This document shows positions 1 through 13,573 of a stretch of DNA of 64,000 nt, piece after piece. The number at the start of each line of letters is the position of its first letter. Position 1 is the first letter of the stretch. A program made the position numbers and the translations under genes. Under the pieces are notes generated by a model. The model was not told the origin of the DNA. It saw only the letters and a program-made list of their open reading frames with translations, and made no database searches. The stretch is from assembly GCA_004123355.1 (NCBI GenBank), contig SCHM01000002.1, forward strand, positions 7,785,569-7,849,568, in the 5' to 3' direction. This stretch comes from Amphirosellinia nigrospora. Lineage: Eukaryota > Ascomycota > Sordariomycetes > Xylariales > Xylariaceae.

Positions 1-3000
1 ATATATTTTAATTAATTTGTTTTATTATATAATAAAATAAAAAAATATAATTATTTTGCTTTTTTATATAATATTATTTTTTAAATATTATTAATTATTA
101 TTTTCGTTAATATATAAGTAAAGTTTATACGTTAAAAAAAATATTTTTATATAATTTTTATTTAAAATTATAGCTAAATTATTATTTTATGCTAAAATAA
201 TTTATATAATAGTTATATTATTATTAAAATGTTTTATTTAATTAATATTATAATATTAAATTTTTAAAGCGGCGCTTATAGCGTTTATATATAACGATTA
301 TAAATATTTGTTATTTTTATATATATAGTTTAAGTTTAAAAAAAGGAAAAAAAATAAAAATTAGTTATATATATTATTTTTCGGAGTATAAATTTTAATT
401 ATTTTTATTATAATTTTTTAACTTTTTTATTATTTATATATAATATTTATTTTTTTAAATTTTATACGTAATATATTGCTTTTATATATTTAGCTATTAT
501 TTATTATATAAATATATTTTTTAGTTTTTTAATAAATATTTTAATTTATATAATAGTTTATTTATAAAAACTAAAGTTTTAATATTTAGTTTAACGTACG
601 TTTAATAAATATATTAGCTAAGTTATTTTTATTATTAATTTATTATATTTTAAAGATTTTTTTTTTTCGTATAATTTTAAAAAATATAATATTTATTATT
701 AATTTTTTTTTTTAGGTTATTTTTAATTTAATTAAATAATTATATAACGATTTAAAATCTAAATATAAATAATAAATATTAAATAAGTTAAATATTTTAT
801 AACTTTTTAAAATATTATATAAAATAATAATATTATTAAAACTATTAATTATATTATATAATTTACTAGCTAAAATATTTATATAATTTTTTATATTTGT
901 TTAAATTTTAATATATAATATTGTTTTCGATTTTAAAGTTTAAGTTTATTATTTTTTTATATAAACTTTAATTATAAATATAATAATAAATTAAACTATA
1001 AAATTATATTTATATATTTATAAATAATTTATTATAAAAATAAAAACTTTATATAATAAAAATCGAAAAAAATATAAGCTTTTTAATAAGTTATTTTTTT
1101 ATATTTAATTATATATTTAATATTTTAATATTATATAATTATAGTTTAATAATTTAAGCTATAATAATAAATTATATAGTTTTAAATTAATATATATTAT
1201 TAATATATATTTTTTAGTTTATTAAAAAATATAAGCTTAAATAATTTTTTTATAAAAATTAATTTTAATTAAATTTTAGTTTAGTTTTTTTAAATTATTA
1301 TAATATTTTGCTTATATAAAAAATCTTTTTGCTATTAAATTTAAAAAATATTTAAAAATAAAATTTTTTTAAATTTACGCGAAGTTTTATTTATTTAAGT
1401 TTTTTTTTTTGCGCGATAAAAAATCTAACGTAATAAAACTTAATATATTATTTATTATATTTTAATTATTTTAAAAATATTTAAATATTATATATAATAA
1501 TAAATATAAATTATATATAAATATTTATATTTAAGTTTTTTTAATAATATTAATATATATTTTAAATTAATATAGTTTAAATTTAGCTAAACTATATAAA
1601 ATTATATAATATATAAAATAATTTTTAAAAAGTATTTTTTTTTTAATTTTAAAAATAAACAAATATAAATATTATATAATAGTTTATTTTTTAATTAAAT
1701 ATAAGCTTAAATAATATTTTTAAATTCGTATAAAGTTTAAAGTTTTATATAAAAATAAAACTAAATATTAAAATTAGCTATTAATTTATTTATTAAATTA
1801 TTAGCAATTAAATTAAAATAATATTTTTTTCGATATTATTATATTTTTATATAATAAATTTAAATTTTTTATATAGTTTATAATTTTTTTTTTAACTTTT
1901 ATATAAAATAAAACTTAAAAATTATTTTTTTTTATAAATATTTAAATATATATAATAAATTTAAAAACGTTTTATATAATAAGTTTATTAATTTTTATTA
2001 TATTTAATTTTTAAACAATTTATTAAAAATTATAATAATTTTATTTATATATAGCTTAATTATTAATTTAAAAGTTTATTTTTTTTTTTATTAAAAAAGT
2101 TTATAATATTTAAATATTATATAATAAATATATTTAAATATATATAATAATAAAGCTAAATTTTTTTTTTTAGCTAATTATATTTTTTTTAATAATTATT
2201 AATTATATTATATATTATTTTAGTTTAAGTTATTTATTTAAATATTTTTTATATAATATATAATTTAATTTATATATATTAAAATATATTAATTTATTAA
2301 TCGAAATTAATAATTATATTTAATTTTTCGATTGTTTTAATTTTATATAGTTTTTTTATCCGATTTTTTTTTTTTATAAAATTTTATTTCGAAAAAAAAT
2401 ATAAATATATTATATAAAAATAATTTATTTTTTTATTAATTATATAATTAATTTTAATTTTTATATAGTTTTATATAATATTTTTATTATTTTTTAAATA
2501 ATTATTATTTTTATATAATAAAAAAAATAAAAAATTTTTATTAATATAAAAATAAGCTTTAAAAATAAAAAAATTAATATAAAACTATTAAATCTAGCAA
2601 TATTATTTAATATTTTTATTATTATTTATAAAATTAATTTATTATTTATATATATTGATTTTTTTTAAAAAATATTATATATATATTTAAATAGTTATAT
2701 ATTTATTTTATTTTATTTATTATTAATATATTTTAATAAATATTTTATAGTATTATATATTAATTATTTTTATATATTTTTTAAATTTATCCGATAAAAA
2801 TTTATTTTAAAATTATATATAATATTATTAAAAAGTTTTTAATAAATATTAATTTAATATTTATATAATATTTTTTATACGTTTTATATAAATATTAATT
2901 TTAAAAAATTATTGCTTAAAATAATATAATAACGTTAATAATATATAATATATTTTAATTGTTTATTTATATATTTATAATTATTTATAGTTAAATTTAT

Positions 3001-6000
3001 AGTTATTTTTAATTATAAATTTAAATTATTATAAAGCTTTATTATATTTAATAATAATAATAAAATTTTTAAATTTTTTTTAAAATAAATTATTTAATTT
3101 TATATTTTACGCGAAATAATATTTTATATAATTTTTATATAAAAATATTTAAATTATTTATATAAATAATATAATTTAGTTTTTATAAAATAGCTAGCTA
3201 TTTTATACGGGCTAATATTAAAAATAAATAGCTTTATTTATATAATAAGAATATTATTTTATTTTTTTATATAATAATATTTTTTATATTATTAAAATAT
3301 ATTTTTAAATAGTTTATATTTTTTAAAAAAAATAAAAATAAAATAAAAATATTTAAAATATAAAATATTATATAGTTAATTTAGTTATTAATTTTTATTA
3401 TATTAATTAAAATTATTATATAGTTTTATTAAAATTTATTTTAATTATTTAAAAGTTTAAATAATTTTAATTTTTAGGTTTTTTTATATATAAATTTTAT
3501 TTATAATTTTTTATAGTAAAAAATTTTAAAGCTTTTATATTTTAAATAATATTTTAATATTTTATATAATATTAATTATTAAATATAATAAATTAAATAA
3601 TTAATTTATAATTATCGATTAAATATTTTTTTTTATTATATAATATATAAATATATTATTTATAATATAATATATAATATTTTTATTTTATATATTTAAA
3701 TTTTTTTTTTTTTATTATATATATTTAAATAGTTTTTATATTTAGTTAAATAAGTTAAAAATTTTTCGGAATTAGTTTATTTTTAAATATTATTTTATAT
3801 ATATTAAAATATTAATTTTTTATATAAAACTTTTTTAAAAAATAAATTAATTAATTAGTATTTTTTTTTTAATAAATAAATATTTTTTATTTATATATAA
3901 ATTTTTAAAAAATAATTATTCGTACGATTTTAATTAATATATTATTTTTAAAAATTTTTAAAATATTATATAATATTTTATATCGTATAAAATAATAATT
4001 AATTTAATTATATTATTTTATATAATAAAAATTTTTATTTTTATATAAAATATTAAATTATTAAGTTTTTTTTAACCTAAAAATATAAACAAAAGTTTAA
4101 AAAAAATTTTTATATATAAATTTTTAAAAATAAATATTATTTTAAATTTAAAATATTTTTATATATATATATAATAATTATATTTAAATAAATTTTTTTA
4201 AATATTTTATTTTAAATATTTTTTAAGCTTTAAATAGTTTATTAATTATAATTTTAATATTTTATATAAAAATAAGTTTTTTTTTTATTTATATATTTAT
4301 ATAAAAATAATTAATTTAATTAGTTTAATATTAATTATAATTTATAATTATATTAAAATATAAATTTATAATATTATATGTTTTTTTTATATATAATTAA
4401 AATATATAATATATATAATAATTTTTTATATAATTAATTAATATTATAAAAATAAGTATAAAATTAATTTTTTATAATTTCAAGCTTATAATAATAATTA
4501 ATAAATTATATTTTATTATAAAATAAATCGTATAATTTTTTAAAATAGTTTTTTTTTTTTTGCTAGGTTTTTAAAAAAATTAATATTTTATAAATAAAAT
4601 AACTTTGTTTTAAATATTATATATAAAAAATCTAGATTTTAAATAAAAATATTTTTATATTTAATATTATATAATAAATAAGTTATTTTAAAGTTTAAAA
4701 AAAATTTTAAAAAACTAAATATTTATTATATATTAAAAATATAATATATTTTTATTTATATAAAAAATAAATTATTAATTAAAATAAATAATAAATAATA
4801 TTAATAGTTATAAAAATTTTTAGAATTTTATTTTTAATATTTTATTTTTATTAATATTTTATTATTTAAAGTTAAAAGGTTAGCTTTTAGTTATATATAT
4901 AAATTATTTTACGGTTGTTTTTTTATTTGTTTTTTGTTTAAAAAAAAAAAATCGTAAAATTATTTTATTATATAAAAGAACTTTATTAATTTTAAAATTA
5001 TTAATTTAGTATAAAAAACGTAAATATTATTTAAAATAGTTATATAAAATTTAAAATTTATACGTTAAAATATTATTTTTTTAAATTATATAATATAGTT
5101 TTTTTTAATTGTTTTATAAGTTTTTAATTTAAAACGTTTTTTATATAAAAAACGTTATAAATTTTTTAATAATTTAAATATTAATTTTATTAAATATTTT
5201 AAGTTTTATTATTTTAAAGTTTTTATTAATATTTTTTAAAAGTTTTTTAAATTATATAAAATATAATTATATTTTATATAAAATATATTATTTATATATT
5301 AATTTATTTTATAATAATTATTTTAACGTTTTATAAAATTTTTATATATATAAAAGTTAATAGTTTTTTGTATAAAATTTAAAAGTATATTAGTTTTTTA
5401 AACGATTTTTTAGCTATATTATTATAAAATATTAGTTAAAAAAATAAAAATTATTTTAATTATTTTTTAAAAATATAATATTTTATATATTTAATTATAT
5501 TAGTTATTATATAATTAATTATTATTTTTTATTATATTTAAAACTATTATAAATAAAAAAGTTATTAAATTATATAAATTTTATATAGTTTATATAATAA
5601 TAATTAAAAAATAATATAATTACGCGCTATTAATTAAACTTTTATATAAAATATAATATTAAAATATTAAAATATTAATTTTTTTTTATTAGTATAATAT
5701 TAAAAAACTAAAATAATATAAAAAATATAGCTTATATAATTAAGTTTAAATTTATTTTTATTTTTACTAATTTATATTTTTAATTAAAAATATTAATTAA
5801 TATTAAATAGCTAAAAATATAATATTATACGTAATAAAAAATAAAATAAATATTATATATATTAATTTATTTTTTTAACTATTTATATAAAAGCTAGGCT
5901 TTTATATAAAAAATTTTTTTATATAAAAAGAATTTATTATAATATACTATACAACTAAATTAAACGGATATATTAGTTTAATTTTATTATATATAAAGCT

Positions 6001-6083
6001 AATACTATAATTAATAATTAGCTATTATATATAGTTAATATTAATATATTAATTTATATGTAAATAATACTATAATTATAATA
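1..6083 (-). mobile_element. LTR retrotransposon copy C1, inverted, RIP-degraded, runs off left edge
   Basis: This stretch is the reverse complement of the first ~6.1 kb of copies C2 (from 29285) and C3 (from 35809). Matching landmarks include the LTR at 5801-6083 and the tract near 5370-5430, which pairs with 29940-30010. The strand sign is a convention relative to C2 and C3, since coding direction cannot be read. An uninterrupted C copy is about 7.2 kb, so the missing ~1.1 kb with the other LTR should lie left of the window. The sequence is saturated with RIP-type change and no domain is readable, so Gypsy versus Copia is undecided. It is a fossil broken throughout, inserted into the older repeat that continues at 6084. 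Confidence 0.8.
5801..6083 (-). repeat. Family C LTR of copy C1
   Basis: This ~283 bp segment matches, in inverse orientation, the LTRs at 29285-29562, 35809-36085, 47029-47305 and 57493-57779. Read on the minus strand it begins with the family's TATTATAATTAT-like end (TGTTA before RIP by inference) and ends in an AGCTATTTAATA-like stretch, where other copies keep CACCTAACA. It contains an inverted repeat near 5886-5913 with arms TTATATAAAAGC and GCTTTTATATAA around a 3-base centre, also visible in the other family C LTRs. Confidence 0.8.
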
Positions 6084-6844
6084 TATAAAATTATATTTAA
6101 ATAAAGTTATAATAATAATATTAATTTATAACTTAAAATAATAAATATTTAAATTAATATAAATTAAAAAAATAAAAATAAAATTTATAAATATAATTAA
6201 ATAAATAATATTAAATAATTATAATTAATATATATATAATTATTAAATAATTAAATTTAATAAAATTTATAATTATTAAATAATTAAATTAATAAAATTA
6301 AATTTAATATAATTTATAATAAAAAAAAATTAAAAATAAAATTTTATAATTTATTTATATATATTATTATTTTTAATATAAATATTTAATTTTAAATTAT
6401 TTTATTAAATTTATAATTATTTATATAATAAAAAATAAATATTAAAAACTAAATATATATAATAATAAATAAAAATAAAAAAGTTTTTAATTCGGGTAAA
6501 AAAATTTTTTATTTAAAATATAAAAAATAAAAAAATTTTTTATCGATAAAAAACTTTTTTTTATTTAATTATACTTTTTTTATAAAATTTAAATATTATT
6601 TTTTATTTTAATTTAAAACGTTTATTAATTTATTATAAAATTTTATATTTTTAATATATTAAAAGCGTTTTTAATTATAATTTTAATAATAATTATATAA
6701 AAATAATTAATAATAAAATATATTATTAATATTATTTTTAAATATATTTATAAAAAGCTATAAATAATTTTTTATTTTAATAATTAATAGTTTATTTAAT
6801 AATAATTAGTTTTAAAAATATTAAATAAGCTTTTATACTTTATA
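6084..6844 (-). repeat. Older RIP-degraded repeat F1, inverted relative of 15240-15966
   Basis: From the C1 boundary onward this segment reads as the reverse complement of 15966 down to about 15240. A clear anchor is the ATTCGGGTAAAAAAATTT-like block at 6490-6510, whose complement is at 15520-15545. The match continues, more loosely, to the start of copy A at 6845. C1 cuts it on the left and A on the right, so this is an older layer into which both inserted. No coding signal or termini are visible and the element class is unknown. Similarity was judged by eye in AT-rich DNA, so the outer part is less certain. Confidence 0.6.
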
Positions 6845-7113
6845 TAGTTACGCTTCACATACTTAAAAAGATAAAGCTCTAGTATATATAGTATATTATA
6901 TATAAAATCTATAAATAAAGTAGGAAAAAAAGAAAGTCTAAGTTTACGTTATAAGTAGCTACTTAAATATTTACGTTGGGCAGCTATATTTACTAATACT
7001 TGCTTTTATTTATGCACTATATTTACTACAAATAGTAGTTATTATAAGTAAAGATTATAGGTGCTATAGCTAGTAGTAGGGTATAGCTACTAAAGCTTAT
7101 AAATTTGTAACTA
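6845..7113. repeat. Left LTR of copy A
   Basis: Direct repeat of 13132-13403. Shared anchors include the start TAGTTACGCTTCACATAC, the central GGGCAGCTA block, and the AGGTGCTATAGCTAGTAGT region near the end. It is clearly more RIP-mutated than its partner: many positions that read CA, TG or GG on the right read TA or AA-type here. Confidence 0.85.
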
Positions 7114-7200
7114 CCCCTTTTGAAAAAAAAAAAAGTAATTTAACTAGGGTCGAAGTTATAACTATTTTCTAGCGAAAAAAAGGATCGCCTCGGGTTTTTA
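7105..7200 (-). other. Possible polypurine tract and less-mutated flank of copy A
   Basis: The segment next to the left LTR keeps unusual GC (CCCCTTTTG, AGGGTCGAAG, GGATCGCCTCGGG). On the minus strand the run nearest the LTR is AAAAGGGG, as expected of a polypurine tract preceding a 3' LTR. Copy B keeps a degraded equivalent at 20535-20615. This is the only directional clue for the A/B family and it is weak. Confidence 0.4.
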
Positions 7201-10200
7201 TTAATATAACTTTTCGTAAAGCTTTTATACTATTAAATTATTATACTAGTTTTTTTATACGTTATTTAAAGTTCTTTTTATTTAATAATATTTAAGCGTT
7301 TTTTTTTTGCGTTATTTTTTTTTCTTGCGCTAAAGCTTTATTATTATCTAAATATAACTTATTAAGTTATTGTTTTATATTATATTTAGCTATATTTATA
7401 TTTTACTAAAAGTCCGGCTAAATTAAAGTTTATATTATAAAAGTTTTTTAGTATTTTTATGCTATTTTTAAAGTTTTTTATAAAATTATATATTATTAAA
7501 ATTTTAATTTTTTAGTTTATTTAATATTATAACTTTTAATAATAAAGCTAAAAAGTTTATACTTTTTTAACTATAAATTTTTTTTGTTTTAAGCTTTATT
7601 ATTTTTTTTTTAAGTTTTTTGCTTTTTAACTTAATAATAAATTATTTAAATATTTTTATAATCGGTTTATATAATATTAATTAAATATTTTTAAATTATA
7701 AAAACATTTAATATAAAATATTTTTATTTTTTTCGTATATTTTAAACTTTTATTATATTATAAAAAAATCTAGTTTATTTAATAAATAATCCGTTTTTAG
7801 AACTGTTTTTTTTTTAAAATTAATATATAGTTTTTTATATTAAAGTTAAGTTTATATTAATTTTTATTAGCTTAATTAGTTATACGTTTAAATATAATAG
7901 GTTTTTTTTAGCTAATTTAATAAATTACGCTATTTTTTTATTTTTTTTTATATTTTATTCGAATTATTTTTTTTTTTCGAAAAGTTTTATAGCTTTTTAT
8001 TTATAGTCCGATTTTTTTAATCAAAATTAAATAATATTAAAAAACTTATTTTAACTTTATAAAATAATAACTTTATTAAAATAAAAAAATTAACGCTTAA
8101 ACGTAATTTATAAATAATATATATTTAAACTAATTATTTTAATAATAATTTACGTATAGTTATAATTTTTAGTTAATATATTTATTTATAATTTTTATTT
8201 ATTTTATAGTTTATAGTATTTTATAATAGCTAATATATATTTTATACTTATTAGCTTATATAGTTTATTTATAAAAATAAAAATAAACTAAAGTTTATAG
8301 TTTAATATTACGGTTATAAATATTTTAAAAACTTAAAAAGTTTTTTATAATATATTTTAGCAGCGTTTTCTATAGTTATTTTTATAATATAAAGTATAAT
8401 TTATATTTATTTATTTAAATAGTTTATTATAATAATAATACGTTATTATATCCGTATTTATTTTTAAGTATTTATTTAAAGTTAATAATAAATAACGCTA
8501 TATATACTTAAATATTAAAAAATAATTTTTAAAAGTTTTATTTTTAAATACTTTAATAAGTTTATATTTTATATAGTTTGCTATATAACGATTATAATTT
8601 TTATTTAGTTTAAACTATTAATAACGTTCGGTAATAAATTTATACGTTTTATTTTTATTAAAATATATAATAAATATTTTATAGTATATTTTTTAATAAA
8701 ATATTTTTAAATATAAAAATTAAAAACTATTAAACGTTTATAAAATATAGTTAATTTATTTTTTAATTTTTAAATTTTTAGTTTATTATTTTTTATTTAT
8801 TAATAATAAATCTTTATTTATATTTTCGTAGTTTTTTTTAAAAATTCGTTTAATTAATTATAATTTTATAAAAATATTTAATTTATTATATATTTTAATA
8901 AAATTTATTTAATATAATTTTATTTATATAAAAATTTATTTATACTATTTATTAGCTAAAATATTATAAAATAACGTTATATTTTTTTTAGCTTTTTATT
9001 ATTAAATTTTTTTATTTTTATAATAAAATATTAGCTAATATATTATTTTTACGGAGTATAAATATTAAAAATTATATTCTAAAAAAAAGTTAATTTATCC
9101 GGTTTATTTTAGTTAAAATTATTTTTCGCTAAAAAATTCTAATATTTAATTATTAATAAATATTAAAAAAGCTTATTGTAATTTTAATTAATTTAAGTTT
9201 TTATTTTTAAAATAACGTAATTATTAATAATTTTTTATTATAAATATTATAGTTTAATTTAATATTATAGAATATTTTTAAAAATATATATAAAATATTA
9301 AGTTTTATTATATAATTATAATAATACGCTAGAACTAACGTATTAAATAAATCGGTTTTAATTTTTATTAGTAAATTAGTTAAAATATTTTAAAAAAAAT
9401 CTTACTAAAGCTTTTTTAAATTAATAAAATAATTTTTTATATTTTTTAGTTTATTAAAAAGTACGCTTTTTTACGTTAATTAGTTTAAAAGCGCTATAAT
9501 ACGATTTAAGCATTAATAAAGTTTTAATAAAAGTTATAAAATTTTAAAAAAATTATATATTTTTAACTAATATAAAAGTTTTTTATTTAATATAATATTA
9601 ATTTTAGCAAAATTTATTCGAATTTTTTAATATTAATAATATAGCTTAAAAATTTAGTTTTAATAATAAAACTTGGATTTTTTAGGTTAATTTATAATTT
9701 AGCTTAAATTAATTATTTTAATACATAATATATATAAATAATATATTTTTTTATTATTTTTAAATAAATAATAATATTATTAGTATAATATTATAAAAAT
9801 TATTTAAAAAATTAAATAATATATTATTAATATATTATTAAAATATTAAAATTTATTAATAAAACTAAATAATATAATAATTAATAATATATTATATATA
9901 AAACGTTATATAATTTTTATTTTTAAATAGTATATAAATATAATTAAATATTTATTATATATTAAATCGGGTAAAAATTTTCGTTTTAATAATATAGGCT
10001 AAAGTTTTTTTAATAAAAAAAAATAATATTAGTTTTTTTTATAATTTTATTTAGTTTATAATAATTTATATAAAAATAAAACTTATTATTTGCTTTTTTT
10101 ATAAATAAAATAAATATATTATATAAAATATTATTAAATTTAATAAAACTTTTATATAAATTTTTAACTAAAATTTTTATATAGTTTTTAATTTATTTAA

Positions 10201-13131
10201 TAATATTTTATATAAAAATTATAGTTTAAATTAGCTTTAAATTTATTTTTAATAAATTTTATTTTATAGTTTATTTATAATAATATAATAATAATATATT
10301 AAAGTTTATTCGCTAAAATATATATTAAGTTTTAGTATTTTTAAGTATTTTTTTTCGCGCTTTTTATTTTAATTTTTATTTTTTTTTCCGGAAATCGTTT
10401 TTATTTTTTTTAATTTTCCGATTATTTTATCGATTTTATTAATATTAATAATATAAACGTTTTTTATTCGATTTTTTTTTATATTATTTAAAAATAATAT
10501 ATTTAAACTAAATATTTTAATTATTAGTTTTTTTTATATTAACTAATATTATTTTATTTATATAATATAAGCTTTTTTTATTAAATTTTAAATAAAAATT
10601 AAAGTTATATTTTTTAAATAAATTTTATATTTTTTAAAAAAACTTTAATAAAAATTAATTAAATATTATTTGTTTTATTTTATTAAAGTTTTTTTTATAA
10701 ATTGCTATTTTTAAATAAATATTTTAGTTTTACGTTTTTTAAATATTATTTCGTTTTTTTATTATTATTAACGTTATATTTTTTGATTTTAAAGTTATAG
10801 TTTTATTAATTAACGTTAAATTAATAAACTAAATATTATAGCTATATATTTATTTATTTATTATTAAATAATATTTTATATTATAATTAAAAATAATTAA
10901 AATAAAAATATTAAATAGTTTTATTAATAATTTAATAAAATATTATAATATTTAAACTATAGCTTATTTAAAATAATATTATAAATTAATTAATAAAATT
11001 ATAAATTTATTTTTAAAAGTTTTTTATATATTTTTAATAATAATAAAAAAGTTAATTAATATTTTTTTTATTTTTATTATTATATTTTATAATTTTTTAA
11101 TAAAAAAGTTTATAATAATAATAAATTAAATAGTTTAATAATTTTTTTATAAATTATTAGTTTATATTTATATATATATTTATTTTATATTTTAAAAAAT
11201 TATTTATAGTTAAAAAAAATTTTTATTATATAAAATATAAATATATAATAAAAGTTTTTTTTAAATATTTTTTATTAAATTTATTTTATAATTAGTAATA
11301 TTTTTTAAAATATTTTTTTTAAAAAAAAAGCTATTTTTTTTAAAATTATTTTTTTTTTTATATTTATTATAAGTTTATTTTTTATATATTAGCCGGCTTA
11401 ATATTTAATATATATATACTAAAATAATAATAATTTAAGCTTTTTATTTATTAAAGTTTAATTTTTTAAAAAGTATTTTTTTAAATATATTTTTATTAAT
11501 AATAGTTAAAATATTTATTATTAAAATTAATTATTATATTTTATTAATATTAAGCTTAAATAATTAAGTAAAATTATTATTATTATATTAATTTTAAAAT
11601 AAAACGAAAATTGTTCGAATAAAAATAAAAAAAAAAAAAAATAAAAATTGTAGCATAAATTTTTACGTTTTTTTTTTATAAGTTTTATTTCGCTTAAATT
11701 AATTATTATTAAATAAAATTATTTAAAAATAATATTTATATAAACGTTAAAATTAATATTTTTTTTTAAATATTTTAATATAGTTTAGTTATTAATTAAA
11801 AAAATTTATTTTTAAACTTTTTTTTTATTTAGTTTTATTAAGTTTAATTTTATTAGCTAAATAAATAAAAATAGTTTAAAATTAAAAAATTTAGCTAATA
11901 TATATTAATTAAAACTAAATTAAAAATTAGTTTTAGCTTTTTATTATAGTTAATATTAATATAAATTTTTTTAAAATATTTTAAAATAGTTTCCGAATTA
12001 ATAAATATATTAAAATAATTAAATAAAAAATAAAAAAAAAATTATTATATAGCTTTTAACGTAAGTTTTAATATTAACTATTTTAATATATTATTATAAA
12101 ACTAATTAATATTAAATTTAAAGCGATTTTATATATTTAAATTTATATTTTAAATTAAGTTTATTTTTAATTATATTATTATAAAAATAAATATTAATAT
12201 TTTAATTATATATTAGCTATTTTTTTATTATTTAATAAAATAAAAATTATTTTATAATAATTTAAATTAATTATTTATTAGTTCAAATATTTAAATTATT
12301 TTAAGCGTAATTACGCTATTTAATTATTTTTATAGTTTATTTAATAATTAATTAATAGTTTATTAATTAGTTTATTATTAACTAAAATTATTTTTAATTA
12401 TAAGTTAAAAATTAATAATATATATTATTAATATATATTTTATTATAAAAAATATAATTTTATTTTATTTTTTTATTTAATTAAATAGAATTTTATTTAT
12501 TTAATTTTTAGCGAATATATATAAATTAATAATAAAATAATAATAAGCTATTATTAAAAAAACGTATATTTTATTTTTTAAAAAATAATAATAAAGTTTT
12601 TATATATATTATTTATATTAGTTTAATTTATATTTTTATTAAAATTAAGCTAAATTATTTTATATAATATATTATTAGTTTAAAATAAAAATTAAGCTTA
12701 GTTTTTTATTTATAATTTTATATAATTATTAATTAAAATTATTATATAGTTAAAACTAGCAATATTTATATTAAATTTTTATTTTTTAAATATATAGTTA
12801 TTAATAATACTATAAAACTACTATATTAAATTAATTAAAAATAGTTAGCTTTTATAGTTATTATTATAGTTTTTATATAGTTAAAAAGCTAAAATAAATA
12901 TTTTTATTTATTATTACTAAAGTTTTATTATAAAAGTTTATTGTTTCGAATATTTAAAACAAATAATTTAAAATATTAATAAAAGCTTTAATATATATAA
13001 CTATATACGTTTATTATTTTAGTTATTTTTAAAAAATATTTTAATATTTTTAAATTAAATTAATCGTTTAGTTTAATTAAAAATATTATAAAAATAGTCT
13101 AATACTTTATAATATTTAAATAATTTATAAA

Positions 13132-13403
13132 TAGTTATACTTTATATATTCGAAAAAATAAAGCTTTAGTATATATATAATATTATATATATAAATCTAT
13201 AAATAAAATAGGAAAAAAGGAAGGTTTAAGTTACGTTATAAGCAGCTGCTTAAATACTCACGTAGGGCAGCTACATTCACTACTAATACCTGCCTTTATT
13301 CACTGCACGCATTTACTGCAAGTGGCAGTTATTGCAAGTGGAGATTACGGGTGCTATGGCTAGTGGTGGGGCATAGCCACCAAAGCCTATAGATCCATAA
13401 CTT
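13132..13403. repeat. Right LTR of copy A, partly spared from RIP
   Basis: Partner of 6845-7113. From about 13240 to 13400 it keeps near-normal composition (for example CACTGCACGCATTTACTGC and GGTGCTATGGCTAGTGGTGG), whereas the left LTR shows the mutated equivalents. The first ~100 bp are as AT-rich as the rest. This patch gives the best view of the family's original LTR sequence. Confidence 0.85.
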
Positions 13404-13527
13404 ATATAATATTTTAATTAAACATATTATTATTTTATTATTACTTTTATTGTTTATTTTTTTTGCCGAGCTTATATGCTAGTTTATTATTTTATATATT
13501 ATAGTACGTATTTTATTAAAGCTTTTT

Positions 13528-13573
<46 letters not shown>

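Larger units (their letters stand above)
6845..13403. mobile_element. LTR retrotransposon copy A, full length, RIP-degraded
   Basis: Two direct repeats of about 270 bp (6845-7113 and 13132-13403) bound a ~6 kb interior that aligns along its length with copy B. The LTRs open with TAGTTA and close with TAACTA-like sequence, compatible with TGGTTA...TAACCA before RIP. A TTATA-like repeat flanks both outer ends, a tentative target duplication. Just inside the left LTR, the minus strand reads a purine-rich AAAAGGGG directly next to the LTR. That resembles a polypurine tract and hints that the element is encoded on the minus strand. No domain is readable. It is a fossil with innumerable RIP changes but complete in outline, uninterrupted by other elements. 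Confidence 0.85.

Noticed and set aside
5955-5965. TACTATACAA near 5955 resembling the end of the palindromic element
   Set aside because: The match stops after about ten bases and lies inside the family C LTR, so it is chance similarity.
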